A DNA stretch of 64,000 nucleotides from Litsea cubeba (lineage: Eukaryota; Streptophyta; Magnoliopsida; Laurales; Lauraceae). A program made the translations under genes and the position numbers. The DNA is taken from positions 15,530,211 to 15,594,210 of the forward strand of contig CM022944.1 of assembly GCA_012931725.1 (NCBI GenBank), given 5' to 3'. The notes below the pieces were generated by a model. That model had not been told where the DNA came from. It searched no databases and saw only the letters and a program-made list of their open reading frames with translations. Below are positions 43,705 to 53,902 of the stretch, in pieces (positions within the stretch are counted from its first letter, which is position 1; every line of letters starts with the position of its first letter).

Positions 43705-46629
43705 CTAGATTACTGGCATAAGATGAGACTCAGGAACCCATTCTTCATCGGAGAGATATTCTCCTATTTCAAGGGACTCATCCCACTCATCTGTGTAGTT
43801 GGATTCGAATCCATCATCGGTCTCGCTGGATTCGTATCCATCAATGGAGAATCCAACTATCGAATTGCAAGAGTATGATGCCTCCTGCATGGCTTCTTTG
43901 AATCGAGGTGGCATGAAATCGCTGAGAGTGAATTTTCTTACCCCCTTTGAAGTCTCTGGAAGGGATGTTTTTGTTACCTCCAGTGAAGCGGTAGAGGAAG
44001 CCTCTGCCTTTTCTTTGACCTCTAGTTTTGGCTGGGTCTTCTCTTGCCGTTTGAGCTTGAGGAGATGTTTCCTAGCCTGCCTTCGCTGTTGAGCTATAGG
44101 CTTTGTTTTCACGACCTCCCAATTTTTATCTTCCAGGAGATCGGGATGTACCCATATCGGTTGTCCGTCTGGTGTCGGGTAAGGAACCAGTTCCTCGGAC
44201 GCTTGGATTGAGTTTATCACCTTGAAGGAAGTAGTGATCTTCTTCTTCGGTGATTTTGATGTTTGTCCACATGTCACCATGTTGATGGAGGCAGACCCAT
44301 AGTTTTTGTCAAAGGTGATGACTCCGTTTTTCCACATCTCGTTTATTTTCTCTCTCACAACGAAGCATTGATTGAGAGGATGTGAGATCATCTGGTGGTA
44401 TGGACAGTACCGAGGATCGTTGGTTTTGCCAACATCACCCGGTCTTTTTGGTTCAGGCAAGGTGAGCTTGCCGTTTGCCACAAGAGCCCCGAAGATTTCA
44501 TCAACATCTTCATCAAACGGGTATTTCTTCTCTACTCGTTCTTTGAAGGCGTCAGAGAGTTCAGGTCTCTTACCAGCAGCTTTGTTTTCAGCTTTCTTTG
44601 GTGGCTGAGGAGCTGGCTTGGTCTGCACATTGAGGACCTCTTTCTTCTTTGGTTTAGAGGTTGCAATGGCGGTTGGCTCTTTTCTTGATGATTTCTGACT
44701 GTTGAGGTCTTTAATCACCGTTTCAGCTTCCATGGAAGCTTCTAGGAGTTCTCCCAGGTTTTTTGATTTATTGCCGATGATCATGGAGCGGATTCTGGCT
44801 CTCATGTTGTTTCGGCAGATGTCGACTAGCGACGCTTGTGGCAATACATCAGAGCATTTGTATGCCATTGCTTTCCACTTGTGAATGAAGTCATATGTTG
44901 ATTCATTCTCCCCCTGTTTTAGGCTGCACAGCTGAGCCATAGTAGCGGGGTGATCCTCACCTTTGAAGTGAGTCAGGAAGCGTGTCTCTAGCATGGCCCA
45001 GTTTTGGATTGAGTCCTCCGGCAGAGTGGAGTACCAATCGAAGGCCGTACCTTTTAGGGTACTTGCAAAGAGGCGGATCTTGAGTGCATCTTGATCCGCG
45101 ATAGCTCCCGTCAGGATCTTGAAGTGGATGACGTGCTGTCTGGCTGATCCTTTCCCCGTATATGTTTGGAGAGTAGGATGCTTGAATTTGGTGGGGAACG
45201 GGACCGAGTCCATCCATAAGGGATATGGTGGCTTGATCCCATGCTCCTTGAGTATATCCTCTTCTTTTGCTTTGGCGAGGATACTGTCTACGTCCTTTTT
45301 GGTAAGGGCGCGTGACTCATTTTCTTCTCCATTTACCTCGTCGTCTTGATGATTCGGAGGAGGCTCATTGTTCGCTTGATTTTGGATGGCGAGGAGAAGG
45401 TTTTCCATCAGAGTTTCAATCCTCTGCTGGCCCTGTTCCAAGTGCTGGATGCGGGTGATCGCATCTTCTGGAGGTGGATTGCGGGGTGGTGGCTCAGAAT
45501 TTGTAGCCAAGACATTCATCCTTCGTGATTCGAACGAAGAAACTGTCCTGGTGACTGAGCTGGGGCTCATTCTTTTTGAAGAAGAGCTTGAGGAAGGATC
45601 ACTCTGCTGTCCTTTGCTTGAAGGAGCAGGGGATTCTTCTGAATGTCTTCTTGTCCTTGAGACACTGCGGGTCATCGGACGTCGGACATGGATTTTTGTT
45701 GCTGATTTTTGGCGCCTTCTGGTTTTTCCAACCATATGGACGGCAGCAACTTGGTTGGGTCTTTCTTTTTCGACCCATTTGGGAGAGACTTGAAGTGTAG
45801 GAGGCTGGGTCCTTTGCTTCTCTAGTCTCTTTTGTCTATACGACGCGCGGCGGCGTATGCGACGAGCAATCTGAGCTTCGGTCAGCTCTGGCTGGGCTTT
45901 GACGATGAAAGATGTGCTCCCTCGGGCGCAGCAACCGAGCCTGTCTTCTTTGCGGCTGGGCAAGGACAGGATGCGAACCCTGTCCTTCGCCTGTTGCAGC
46001 GAAGCTTTGAATTTTTAGAGTTCGGCCCCTGTAGAGATGAAGGGTCGAACTGCAGGTTTGTAGGCCTTAGCAGATGCTTGTAGAGGCCTTGTGATGCATG
46101 ATTTGATTTTGGGCTTGTAGGAACAAGCCGGCTCATGCTGGGATGACTTGGAAGTCAGGTTGGAGATGGGTCTCTCCACTTTCATGTAGGCAAGAGGGTA
46201 GAACTGGTTCTCCTTGAGTGGGGCCAGGAATGCTGGCTTGGTGGATGTTTGGGACCTTCTCTGTTTTGGTGAAGGTCTTGGGGACCAAGTCTTGGGGTAG
46301 ACCTGGTCGTTTGCAGGTCGAGGCTTCGTGGGGCTGCCACGGGCTTCAGGCCTTCTGGTGCTCGCCTTTGGTGTCACGGTAGTGACACGTTGAGAGGCGA
46401 GTTTCTGCTTCTTGGAGGGAGCAGTTTGTTCTTCAGGAAGTGGGAATGGTCCCAGCGTCCCAAAGACGATAGTCCGGGGAGTCGAGGTCGACCCGGAGCT
46501 CAGAGAGTTGCCGAGGGAGTAGACACTTCGGCAGCTGATGGGGCGCTTGTAAGTGCGCGCGGTTTGCTTCTGTTGAAGCATGAGTTGGTGCTTGTTTTCA
46601 TCGAAAGTAATGGTTAGTGAAGCTGCCAT
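43705..46629 (-). pseudogene. Gag of element B, one premature stop
   Basis: ATG at 46629-46627 (MAASLTITFDENKHQLMLQQ). The N-terminal ~200 residues are Ser/Pro/Lys-rich; then an Arg-rich stretch (ARRIRRRASYRQKRLEKQR), the Retrotrans_gag domain near 45130-44800 (FDWYSTLPEDSIQNWAMLE, STYDFIHKWKAMAYKC), a zinc-knuckle-like CPYHQMISHPLNQC near 44400, and an acidic C-terminus. One in-frame TAA at 46017-46015 breaks it; element F has a His codon there, so the ancestral frame was open. It is about 975 codons, long for Ty3/gypsy gag. Confidence 0.88.
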
Positions 46630-48270
46630 TGTTATTTTTTCGAAAATTTCTGAAACAAGACCATATCCATTAGTAATCACAAGAATATAATGATCATAAA
46701 TGGGAAGTTCTATGGTTTCGTCTTTTCAAATTGCTAGAGGAAGATGACCCAAGCAACATGAAGAAGGCAAATCGCCATAGAGGGTACAATTGTTCTGATC
46801 GCAGGTATGGTAAGCCCAGAATGGGCATCCCAGTGACTGCTAGAAGCAATTGTGAACTTAAATTCGACTTATCGAGAAGCAGAGCTTGCTCGAGGTAAGA
46901 AGAATATAAAGTTGGAGTTACAGATGTGCCGGTCGCAATACAGTAGACCCTAAAAGGGCGTACTAGTACCGCTAGACACAAATATTTTGAGACCGCATCT
47001 ATGAGATGAGATTCTCTGTTTTGAAAGGTCAAAATTGGATTCATCAAAGAGACACGGGCTTAGCGATTTCCGCGAGCGCCAGTGCTCAGAAAGAAATGAA
47101 CCATAATTTCTCGGATCTGAATCTAAAAATGACGAGTTTTTTTTTTGAAATGCCAATATCAGGTTCATCAAAGAGAGCAAAAAGCACTCCAATCTGAACA
47201 CGGGCTCAGCGATTTCCGCGAGCGCCAGTGCTCAGAAAGGAGAAGACCAAGATTTCTCCAATCTAAACCCAAAATGACGGAAGTTTTTTTTTTTGAAGAT
47301 TTTGAAGATTTTCTTTTTTTTTTTAAATCTTTTTATTTTATTTTATTTTATTTTTTTTATTTTAAGAATTTTTTTTTGAAAATTTTTTTATTTTTTATTT
47401 TTATTTTAAAATTTTTATTTTTTTTAAAAAAAATATTATTATTTTTTTAAAAATTTATTTAAAAGACGAGAGAGTACACATAGGCGTCCTAACTCGGTCT
47501 TATGAAATCTTGATTGATAGAATTGCCCCCAGGTAAGGGTAGGATTACTTAATGAACCCGTTTGGAGGACCCTTGCCTAGAACAGTCAAGCTGTCTCCAC
47601 ACTCTGGACAAGGCTTTTCTTTGAATCAACCATGATCAAAGAACACAGTTGGTTTAACCTTAGTGGTCTATGTCTTTTTTTTTTGCTTTTATATATATAT
47701 ATATATATTTTAATGAACTCATCGAAGAGAAACAATGGCCCAAAACCTTAGTCGAACAGGCTCAACATTTCTGCAAGCGCGATGAACGATAGGAACGGAT
47801 CAAGGTTTCTCAATTTTGAATCCAAATTGAGAAATCTAAAAAAAAAAAATTTTATATTTTTATATATATATATATATTTTAGATCTTTAATGAACTCATC
47901 GAAGAGAAACAATGGCCCAATCCCCGATCCGAACACGGTCTCAGCGATTTCCGGGAGCGCCAGTGCCCAGAAGGGAGAGGATCAAAGTTTCTCAATTTTG
48001 AATCCAAACTGAAAAATCTGATTTTTTTTTTGTTTTTTTTTGTTTTGAAAAGAGAAAGAGTGGAAATAAATTCAAAGAATTAGAAATTTCCAAACAAAAA
48101 ATCTCATCTCATTTTTTTTAGATGCGGAATTCAACATAGGCCACCAATTATAAAGTAGCCAAGGAATCGAGAAAAGAAATATAAGCATAGAGCAAAATAT
48201 ATGATATGCAAATATTTCATTTCTAGCATCGTGTTCTCAAATAAACGGGTCCCACCGGGTGGAGCCAGCT
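46630..48270 (-). other. Leader of element B with duplicated blocks
   Basis: Non-coding. A ~150-bp block ('gcgatttccgcgagcgccagtgctcagaaag') occurs near 47062 and 47211, with a third diverged form near 47945. A ~180-bp block ('tgaactcatcgaagagaaacaatggccca') occurs near 47713 and 47889. Long A/T runs (47280-47460, 47860-47880) and a TA microsatellite (47691-47709) lie between. A primer-site candidate starting TGGCTCCACCCGGTGGGA is at 48267-48250 (minus), three bases after the LTR; its tRNA is not assigned. Confidence 0.7.
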
Positions 48271-50833
48271 TGATGGACCGTGCTCCATGCTCGGTTCCTA
48301 CCGAGGTCGGCGGACGTGGGAGTCCGTCGGGTCCGACCCTTTCGTAACCGGGGGGCAGGGGCGTGCATCAATATTTCTTTTTTTGTGTGTGGGTGTGCCA
48401 GATTTTCTATTTTACTTGGAATTGCAAGTGGTGATCCGGAGATCAACCTTCGCAAGTAAAAAGGAAATCAACTTCTTTTAAGTTTTCCATTGCATATATA
48501 TTTAAGAAAAGAGACATTTTTCTTGGTTTGCCGTGAAATGCGATTTTTTTGGCATTTATAGCCGATTTTGGCGTTTATAGCCGATTTACAATTCTTATCA
48601 ATAATGAAAGACAAGAGTTGTGATTTTTGTCTCTTTTGAAAAAAATACAAACTACAATGAAAAGCAAGAAAAGGAGGATCTAACTTCTCAGGAGATTGTG
48701 GGGAACCCGTTTAGATTGACGGTCGCAAGCCATATGTGGACTTCGCCATCATCCATGCAGATGAGAACAGAGGATGCTATTGATTCGCTTGGCTTGGCTA
48801 TAACCTCAGGTTTTTAGAGGACAAAGACCAAAAGGAGGTCCTATGTCCAACAAAAAGCCGAGTAGACGGGCTGAAAAGCCACATCTAAGCCATGGAGGGA
48901 GGAGGAGAAGGCAAGGACCTTGGGGGGGGGGGGGTACCCCCCAAGGGACTTTTGTCACCTTCTAGCGGTGGCCGGTGTAGAACTTCCGCAGAGTTTTCTC
49001 TCTTTTCCTTCTCTGAATTTCTGTGCTTCTGTCTGTGATTCGTTGTCTGTGATGGTTTCTTCTTGGAGAGCTCTCCTATTTATAGGCTTTTAGGTGGCCA
49101 TTTAGGAGGGTTTATGAGCTTTAATTGTCATAAAGCTACATAAAGGGAGGAGTTACAAGATTGAGTTCTTTATTTTGTAACTCCTTTTTCTTGGCTTCTG
49201 ATTGGCCGGAGGAGATTGAGGGCATTTAATCGCCTTTAATCGCCATGATGGGAGGAGTTTCATGGGTTAAATGCCATGAATCTCTTGACTTGTAACTCCC
49301 GAATGCTTGCTTCTGATTGGGCCGTCCAAAGAAATGGATTAATGACTGTAATAAAGCTAGTCAATTAATCGCATTAAGTGGTCGCCGAGCAACTGAAGAG
49401 TCGCGGGCCGTGCCGCATCTTTTAGGATTCTTCTGTCGATGATCATCGATGGATCTTCATGTAGATCGACATCAGACGACCATGTAATTTCAGGTGTTTG
49501 TTGCCAACAGCGGGTCGGTGCCATCTGTCCTGTCGATTTCTCGATCGGTCGGGTAGAAAGCACACTTTTTTTTTGGTTGATCGGGTGGCGATCAATATTG
49601 TTTTCGATACTCTTGATGATTGACCCGTGTTTTGGACGGATGTCAGAGGATTTGGTGTCTCAAAAGTATGAATTTTGGAAAGTACCAGAGGCTGGGCGCT
49701 TCGAATCGCGAAAAAATGGCGAAAACCGGGGTTTCCGGGGCCTTCCCGGCGACCCCGGGCTCCAGGGTCGCCGGCGACCCAGGCCTAGGGTCGCAGGGGT
49801 CTGCGACCCTGGGGGGGTTTTCCCCCTTTTTGTCCCGTTTTGTGTCCGTTTTTGCTGTTTTTCGATTCTTTTTTCTTCTGTATTTTTCCTTGACATTTTT
49901 GACCATTTATTGGCCTGGTTTCCCTGTAGGAAACCTGATGAGGATCCTTGCATTTTATTTTTGCAAAGTTTCCAATTTCCTGAGAAAGCCGAAGACTTTG
50001 TCGCGCAGAGCTGCCGATTTTCCGTCAGAAGCTGAAACTGGGTCAAATGATGTCGGAATGACTTGAAATTTGGTGTGAAGCCTCCTGAGCAATAAATAAG
50101 ACCAACCATAGGCTTTTGTTTAAGTTTTGAAGCCGTTTGGGGTCCTATCGCCAGTAGACTCGCTTTTGTCGCGATGAAGATGTCGCGGTTTGATGTGCGG
50201 TCAACCGATGTCCGATTGACTTGAAATTTGACAAGGAACCGATCGGAGTCATTTTAAGATGATCCATAGGCTTTGTCTTGGAAACCATGGTCCCGGAGAG
50301 TTTGCCGCCGAGAGGCCTGATTTGGCTTCCGAGCGTCAAACTATGGTCAAATGTTGTCGAAATGACCTGAAATTTGACGTGCACCCCCTTGTAAGCATTT
50401 TGAAGCCGTCCATGTGCTCTATCTGATGAGTGATGGCCTCGGTGGTTCTCGCCGCCGAGAGGCTTGATTTAGCTGTTCGAGGGTTGATGTAGGGTCAAAC
50501 GTTGTCGGTTTGACTCGGAACTTGATGCGGAGCCTTTTGGAAGTATTTTGAGACCATCCATCGGCTCTGATCGAATATTTGGTGTCTCCGATGCTTTTGC
50601 CGCGGAGAGCTCATTTTCGGCTGTCGGAGAAGCAAAGTTAGGCGAAATGATTTTGAAATGGCCCGAAACTTCTTGTGTACTCCTCTTTTGGCTGTCTTGA
50701 AGGATCTTGTAGTTTTTGTTTGATTCTAACAAGATTTGATTTTTGGAAATAGCATTGCCTATTTATGGCAAGTTGCGACTTCATGTAGCTCTTTGGATCT
50801 TGAAGAGGCAAAGTGACATTTTTGGTGTCAACA
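48271..50833 (-). repeat. 5' LTR of element B
   Basis: 2563 bases; the TATA box is at 49077-49084 (minus). The right edge is followed by the duplicated ATGGT and the continuation of the copia reading frame. Confidence 0.95.
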
Positions 50834-50980
50834 ATGGTGGCATATGCACTTCCGATGGTTGAAGAATCTGTTCGTACCACCTACAAAGAAGCAAATAGGC
50901 ATTTGGAAAACGCAGATATGCTGACTAAGGTGGTGACTAGGGTCAAGTTTAAGGACTTGATCAACATTCTGCGATTTTGA
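50834..50980 (+). pseudogene. Copia C-terminal remnant after element B
   Basis: Begins with the ATGGT duplication and continues the frame cut at 30663, giving AYALPMVEESVRTTYKEA (RT start) and then, within a few codons, ADMLTKVVTRVKFKDLIN and TGA at 50978. The latter is the normal extreme C-terminus after RNase H. The whole RT and RNase H are therefore missing between them, at about 50890-50915. Confidence 0.88.
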
Positions 50981-51083
50981 ACACCTTCGGGTGTATGGCG
51001 CCTATGGGCGCATTTGGAGGCGTGTGATTGCATGCCAAGGTGGAAAATGTTTGTGACCTGCAAATCTCGCCAAGGTGGAGATT

Positions 51084-51348
51084 TTTTAGGTTTATGGTTT
51101 TGGATTTTGGCTCGTTTTGTAGGCCCAATGCATTTGTATTAGGGTTGAAGGGTAATTTAGTATTTGTCTAAAAACTATATATTATCTCTTTTGGTTGTAA
51201 CCCTAGGGTGGGGAAAATCTAAGAAGAAGACGAGCTTTGTCCGTGGACGTAGGTGTGAAATCACCGAACCACGTAAATCCGTGTTCTCTTCTGTGTGGTT
51301 TGTTTTTTTGCTTGTTAATCGCACGCTTCCACACACACGATCTCAACA
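51084..51348 (+). repeat. Copia 3' LTR
   Basis: Matches 27011-27276. Its first bases are TT instead of TG, after the polypurine-like ccaaggtggagatt. It is followed by the duplicated TGCTT. Confidence 0.92.
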
Positions 51349-52182
51349 TGCTTTTCTCTTGAATTTATGGATGGGAATTAGTTAGGTTAAGTTGAGTACT
51401 GTTGGTAGCATGTATGGATTGATCCAGAACCTAACCATTTTGCTAATTGAGTTGAAATTATGTGCCCAAGGAAATTCAAGACTTCAGAAAAAAAAAAAAC
51501 ATATGGATTTTCCATAAGAGAAAGCCCTCCAAACAAATGGGCCCTAACTTAACTATTTTTCTTTCAGAGGGCTAGTCCACAATTCGTCCCTGTTCTAACA
51601 ATGGTGTGAACCTAGCTACCCCACTTTCCTCTCAAAGATTGACATGTCTCTCGCCAACTGCACTATACGATTAGATGGATAGCATAAAGATCATATGGAC
51701 AAGGCCGTGTCAGTGTCACGATTAGAGATATAAAATGGGTGTTAGAAATTTTGAAAATTGTGGGAGAATGTTGGAAATTTTCAAAATGGTAAAGGACCTT
51801 TCAAACTTCTCCACTAAAATCCCATATCCAATATGATTGAAATGAAAATGACATTTAAATATGCTTATTTGTGTATCTCCATTGAGATGGTGTGAAAGGG
51901 CATGGGCTTGGGCTTAGAGTATGTGGACTAGTTAGGAAGCCTATTTTTTGCCACTTACTTAGCTCGTTTTTGGCCGACCCATTATTTCGGCTGCAAATTT
52001 CATCCGATAGATTTCTATATATTCCTTGCATATCATTGTCTGAAAATAGAGATGATTAATCATATCTTGGGCATCAATTACATGTTTTGGGTGGGACCAT
52101 TGGTGTTCAAGGGTTGGTTTGGTTACTCCAGGTTGCAGTTTTATGAATTGGGTTTTTTTATCCTTGAAAAAGAAAAGAATGA

Positions 52183-52320
52183 CATGCAAGAAATGAATTA
52201 GGTTCTTTTCTAAAGAAGAGAACATTAGTGCTTGAGTTTATGGGCCTCATGCATGCAAGAAATGAATTAGGTTCTTTTCTAAAGAAGAGAACATTAGTGC
52301 TTGAGTTTATGGGCCTCATG
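52183..52320. repeat. 69-bp tandem duplication
   Basis: 'catgcaagaaatgaattagg...tttatgggcct' occurs twice (52183-52251 and 52252-52320), essentially identical. Confidence 0.95.
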
Positions 52321-52355
52321 GGCTTGTCGTTCCGCGACGAGCCACAGGCCATGCG

Positions 52356-52424
52356 CCCCCCCCCCCCCCCCCCCCCCGAGCTCAGCCCAAATTTGACACT
52401 CATTTGAGTTCTATTGGCTCCTCA

Positions 52425-52459
<35 letters not shown>

Positions 52460-52507
52460 AGCTCAGCCCAAATTTGACACTCATTTGAGTTCTATTGGCT
52501 CCTCAAA
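52356..52507. repeat. Poly-C tracts (22 and 32 C) with duplicated 49-bp flank
   Basis: C22 at 52356-52377 and C32 at 52427-52458 are each followed by 'gagctcagcccaaatttgac...ggctcctcaaa'. Unusual for AT-rich intron DNA; run lengths may be unreliable. Confidence 0.9.
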
Positions 52508-52678
52508 TGATCATGCAAATTATAACACTCATCCAATTTTTTCTTTTCGGCTCTGGTAAATACTCACAAACCCCTGCACGCAGTACCCACAAGTTGCTAA
52601 CCGCCAGTGAAACAGTAAGGGATTAATTTCTTGAATATTTATGTGGAGAGGTAAATGCCTCATCATGAAATTATTATG

Positions 52679-52843
52679 GCTTCCCATCAGACTTTATCTA
52701 ATGACTTGAGTTTGAACAAAACCTGAATTCCTCAAAGGGGATTGATATTGGCCCTGGCTTCCCATCAGACTTTATCTAATGACTTGAATTTGAACAAAAC
52801 CTGAATTCCTCAAAGGGGATTGATATCCCCCCCCCCCCCCCCC
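52679..52843. repeat. 77-bp tandem duplication ending in C17
   Basis: 'ggcttcccatcagactttatc...ggggattgatat' occurs at 52679 and 52756 with one or two differences, then C17 at 52827-52843. Confidence 0.93.
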
Positions 52844-52879
52844 ATGCAGGCACTCCCAAAAAGAAGTGAGTGCCTGCAT
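52844..52879. repeat. Perfect 12-bp hairpin
   Basis: ATGCAGGCACTC and its exact complement GAGTGCCTGCAT are separated by 12 bases. It may be a small foldback element remnant or a palindrome seeded next to the C-run. Confidence 0.8.
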
Positions 52880-53902
52880 AAGAAAGGGGGGCAAAAGGAA
52901 TGTCAATATCATTCAGTACTTACTTTATTCGAATGACTCCTATTTTGTGCACAAGGGTAAGTCATGGAGTTTCAACAGATTTTCATGTTCCTATATGAGT
53001 CCCATCTACCACATCAGCCAACACCTATTTTTTTTTTCTAAATTTAGAAAAAAAAACAACTATCTTTTTCTTTTTTTTTCGAAGTTGACTTGTGGCTAAT
53101 GTGCACATCTTGATTGGAACTCTTAGTATATTTGTGATGTACCTCATCAGGTGACATGGACTCTAGTTATTCAAGGAGCATGAATTTTTGCTATTTAAGT
53201 ATGAATTGACCCCAGAGAATGGAGATGCAAGCTTGGTGGGTCCAAGGGATAAATGTAAGACAGTGGGCAGTGATCAAGGGATATATGTGAGAGAGTGAGC
53301 AGGATTTGAAATCACTGCTTATATTTTATGATGTGAATATTCTCTTACATGATATTATGACATCATTTAGGGTTTTTGCATCCTCCAGCTTTTATACAGG
53401 ACAAGTAGTAGGTTTGTGTGGACAATTGGCCCTACTTGGTACAAAAGGAGCCAAACGGCCCAAACCTGGTAGGCTTACCATTTAGAAGGAGTTAGAGAGA
53501 TCTTCTTGTGGCTAAGGAGGGAAACAGACTTACTAGTATTAGGGAAATTTATTCTATTCCTTATCTTTGAATTTAATTATCTGGAAGCCTGTAACTTTAC
53601 AATTTAATTAGGTGCTTTAGACTGTTAGGAAAAATTTAAGAGCCTAACTGAAACAATTCTCGCTTTTTCTTCCTTTTTTTTTTTTCAATCAGTAAAGTAA
53701 CTCAAATCCACAATCTAAAAGGGGCATTTGGGCGGAGGTCCCTCATCTGTGATTTTTATTGCAAACGGTCCACACCATTTTATCGTACTGACGGCAGTCC
53801 TTTTATAAAAGTAACTCATTGAAAAAGACAAAAACACCCTTGTACACGTCAGCAAAAGCAGAATCAGACAATTTATCTGAGTTTTGGCAAAGCTCAGCAA
53901 TA

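Larger units (their letters stand above)
30664..50833 (-). mobile_element. Large Tat-lineage Ty3/gypsy element B with antisense PMD gene
   Basis: 20.2 kb on the minus strand, bounded by ~2.56-kb LTRs and flanked by the perfect duplication ATGGT (30659-30663 and 50834-50838). On the element strand: 5' LTR, long leader with tandem repeats, gag, damaged pol, minisatellite 3' UTR, then the antisense spliced PMD gene, a repeat-rich stretch, polypurine tract (GAGGGGGCATT, near 33230-33219) and 3' LTR. Protease and the catalytic part of RT are deleted, and other frames have stops, so it is defective. Copies of the same family in the window: 1-1956, 6726-10338 and 58836 onwards. Confidence 0.95.
27011..51348 (+). 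mobile_element. Ty1/copia retrotransposon in peroxidase intron 1, split by element B
   Basis: LTRs at 27011-27276 and 51084-51348 (266 and 265 bases) are flanked by the perfect duplication TGCTT (27006-27010 and 51349-51353). A tRNA-iMet-type primer site, gag, protease and integrase follow in copia order. Element B (20.2 kb) interrupts it at 30663/50834. Without B the element is only about 4.2 kb because RT and RNase H have been deleted. It lies 30 bases inside the donor of intron 1. Confidence 0.94.
51349..53902 (+). other. Peroxidase intron 1, unique part with local duplications
   Basis: No gene seen. This is AT-rich intronic DNA with three separate short tandem duplications, long C-runs and a hairpin, each listed apart. 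Several open stretches are short and lack any family resemblance. Confidence 0.6.

Noticed and set aside
48246..48270. Naming the primer tRNA of the B/F family
   Set aside because: TGGCTCCACCCGGTGGGA (B) and TGGCATCACCCGGTGGGA (F) look like a tRNA complement, but I could not match a specific plant tRNA with confidence.
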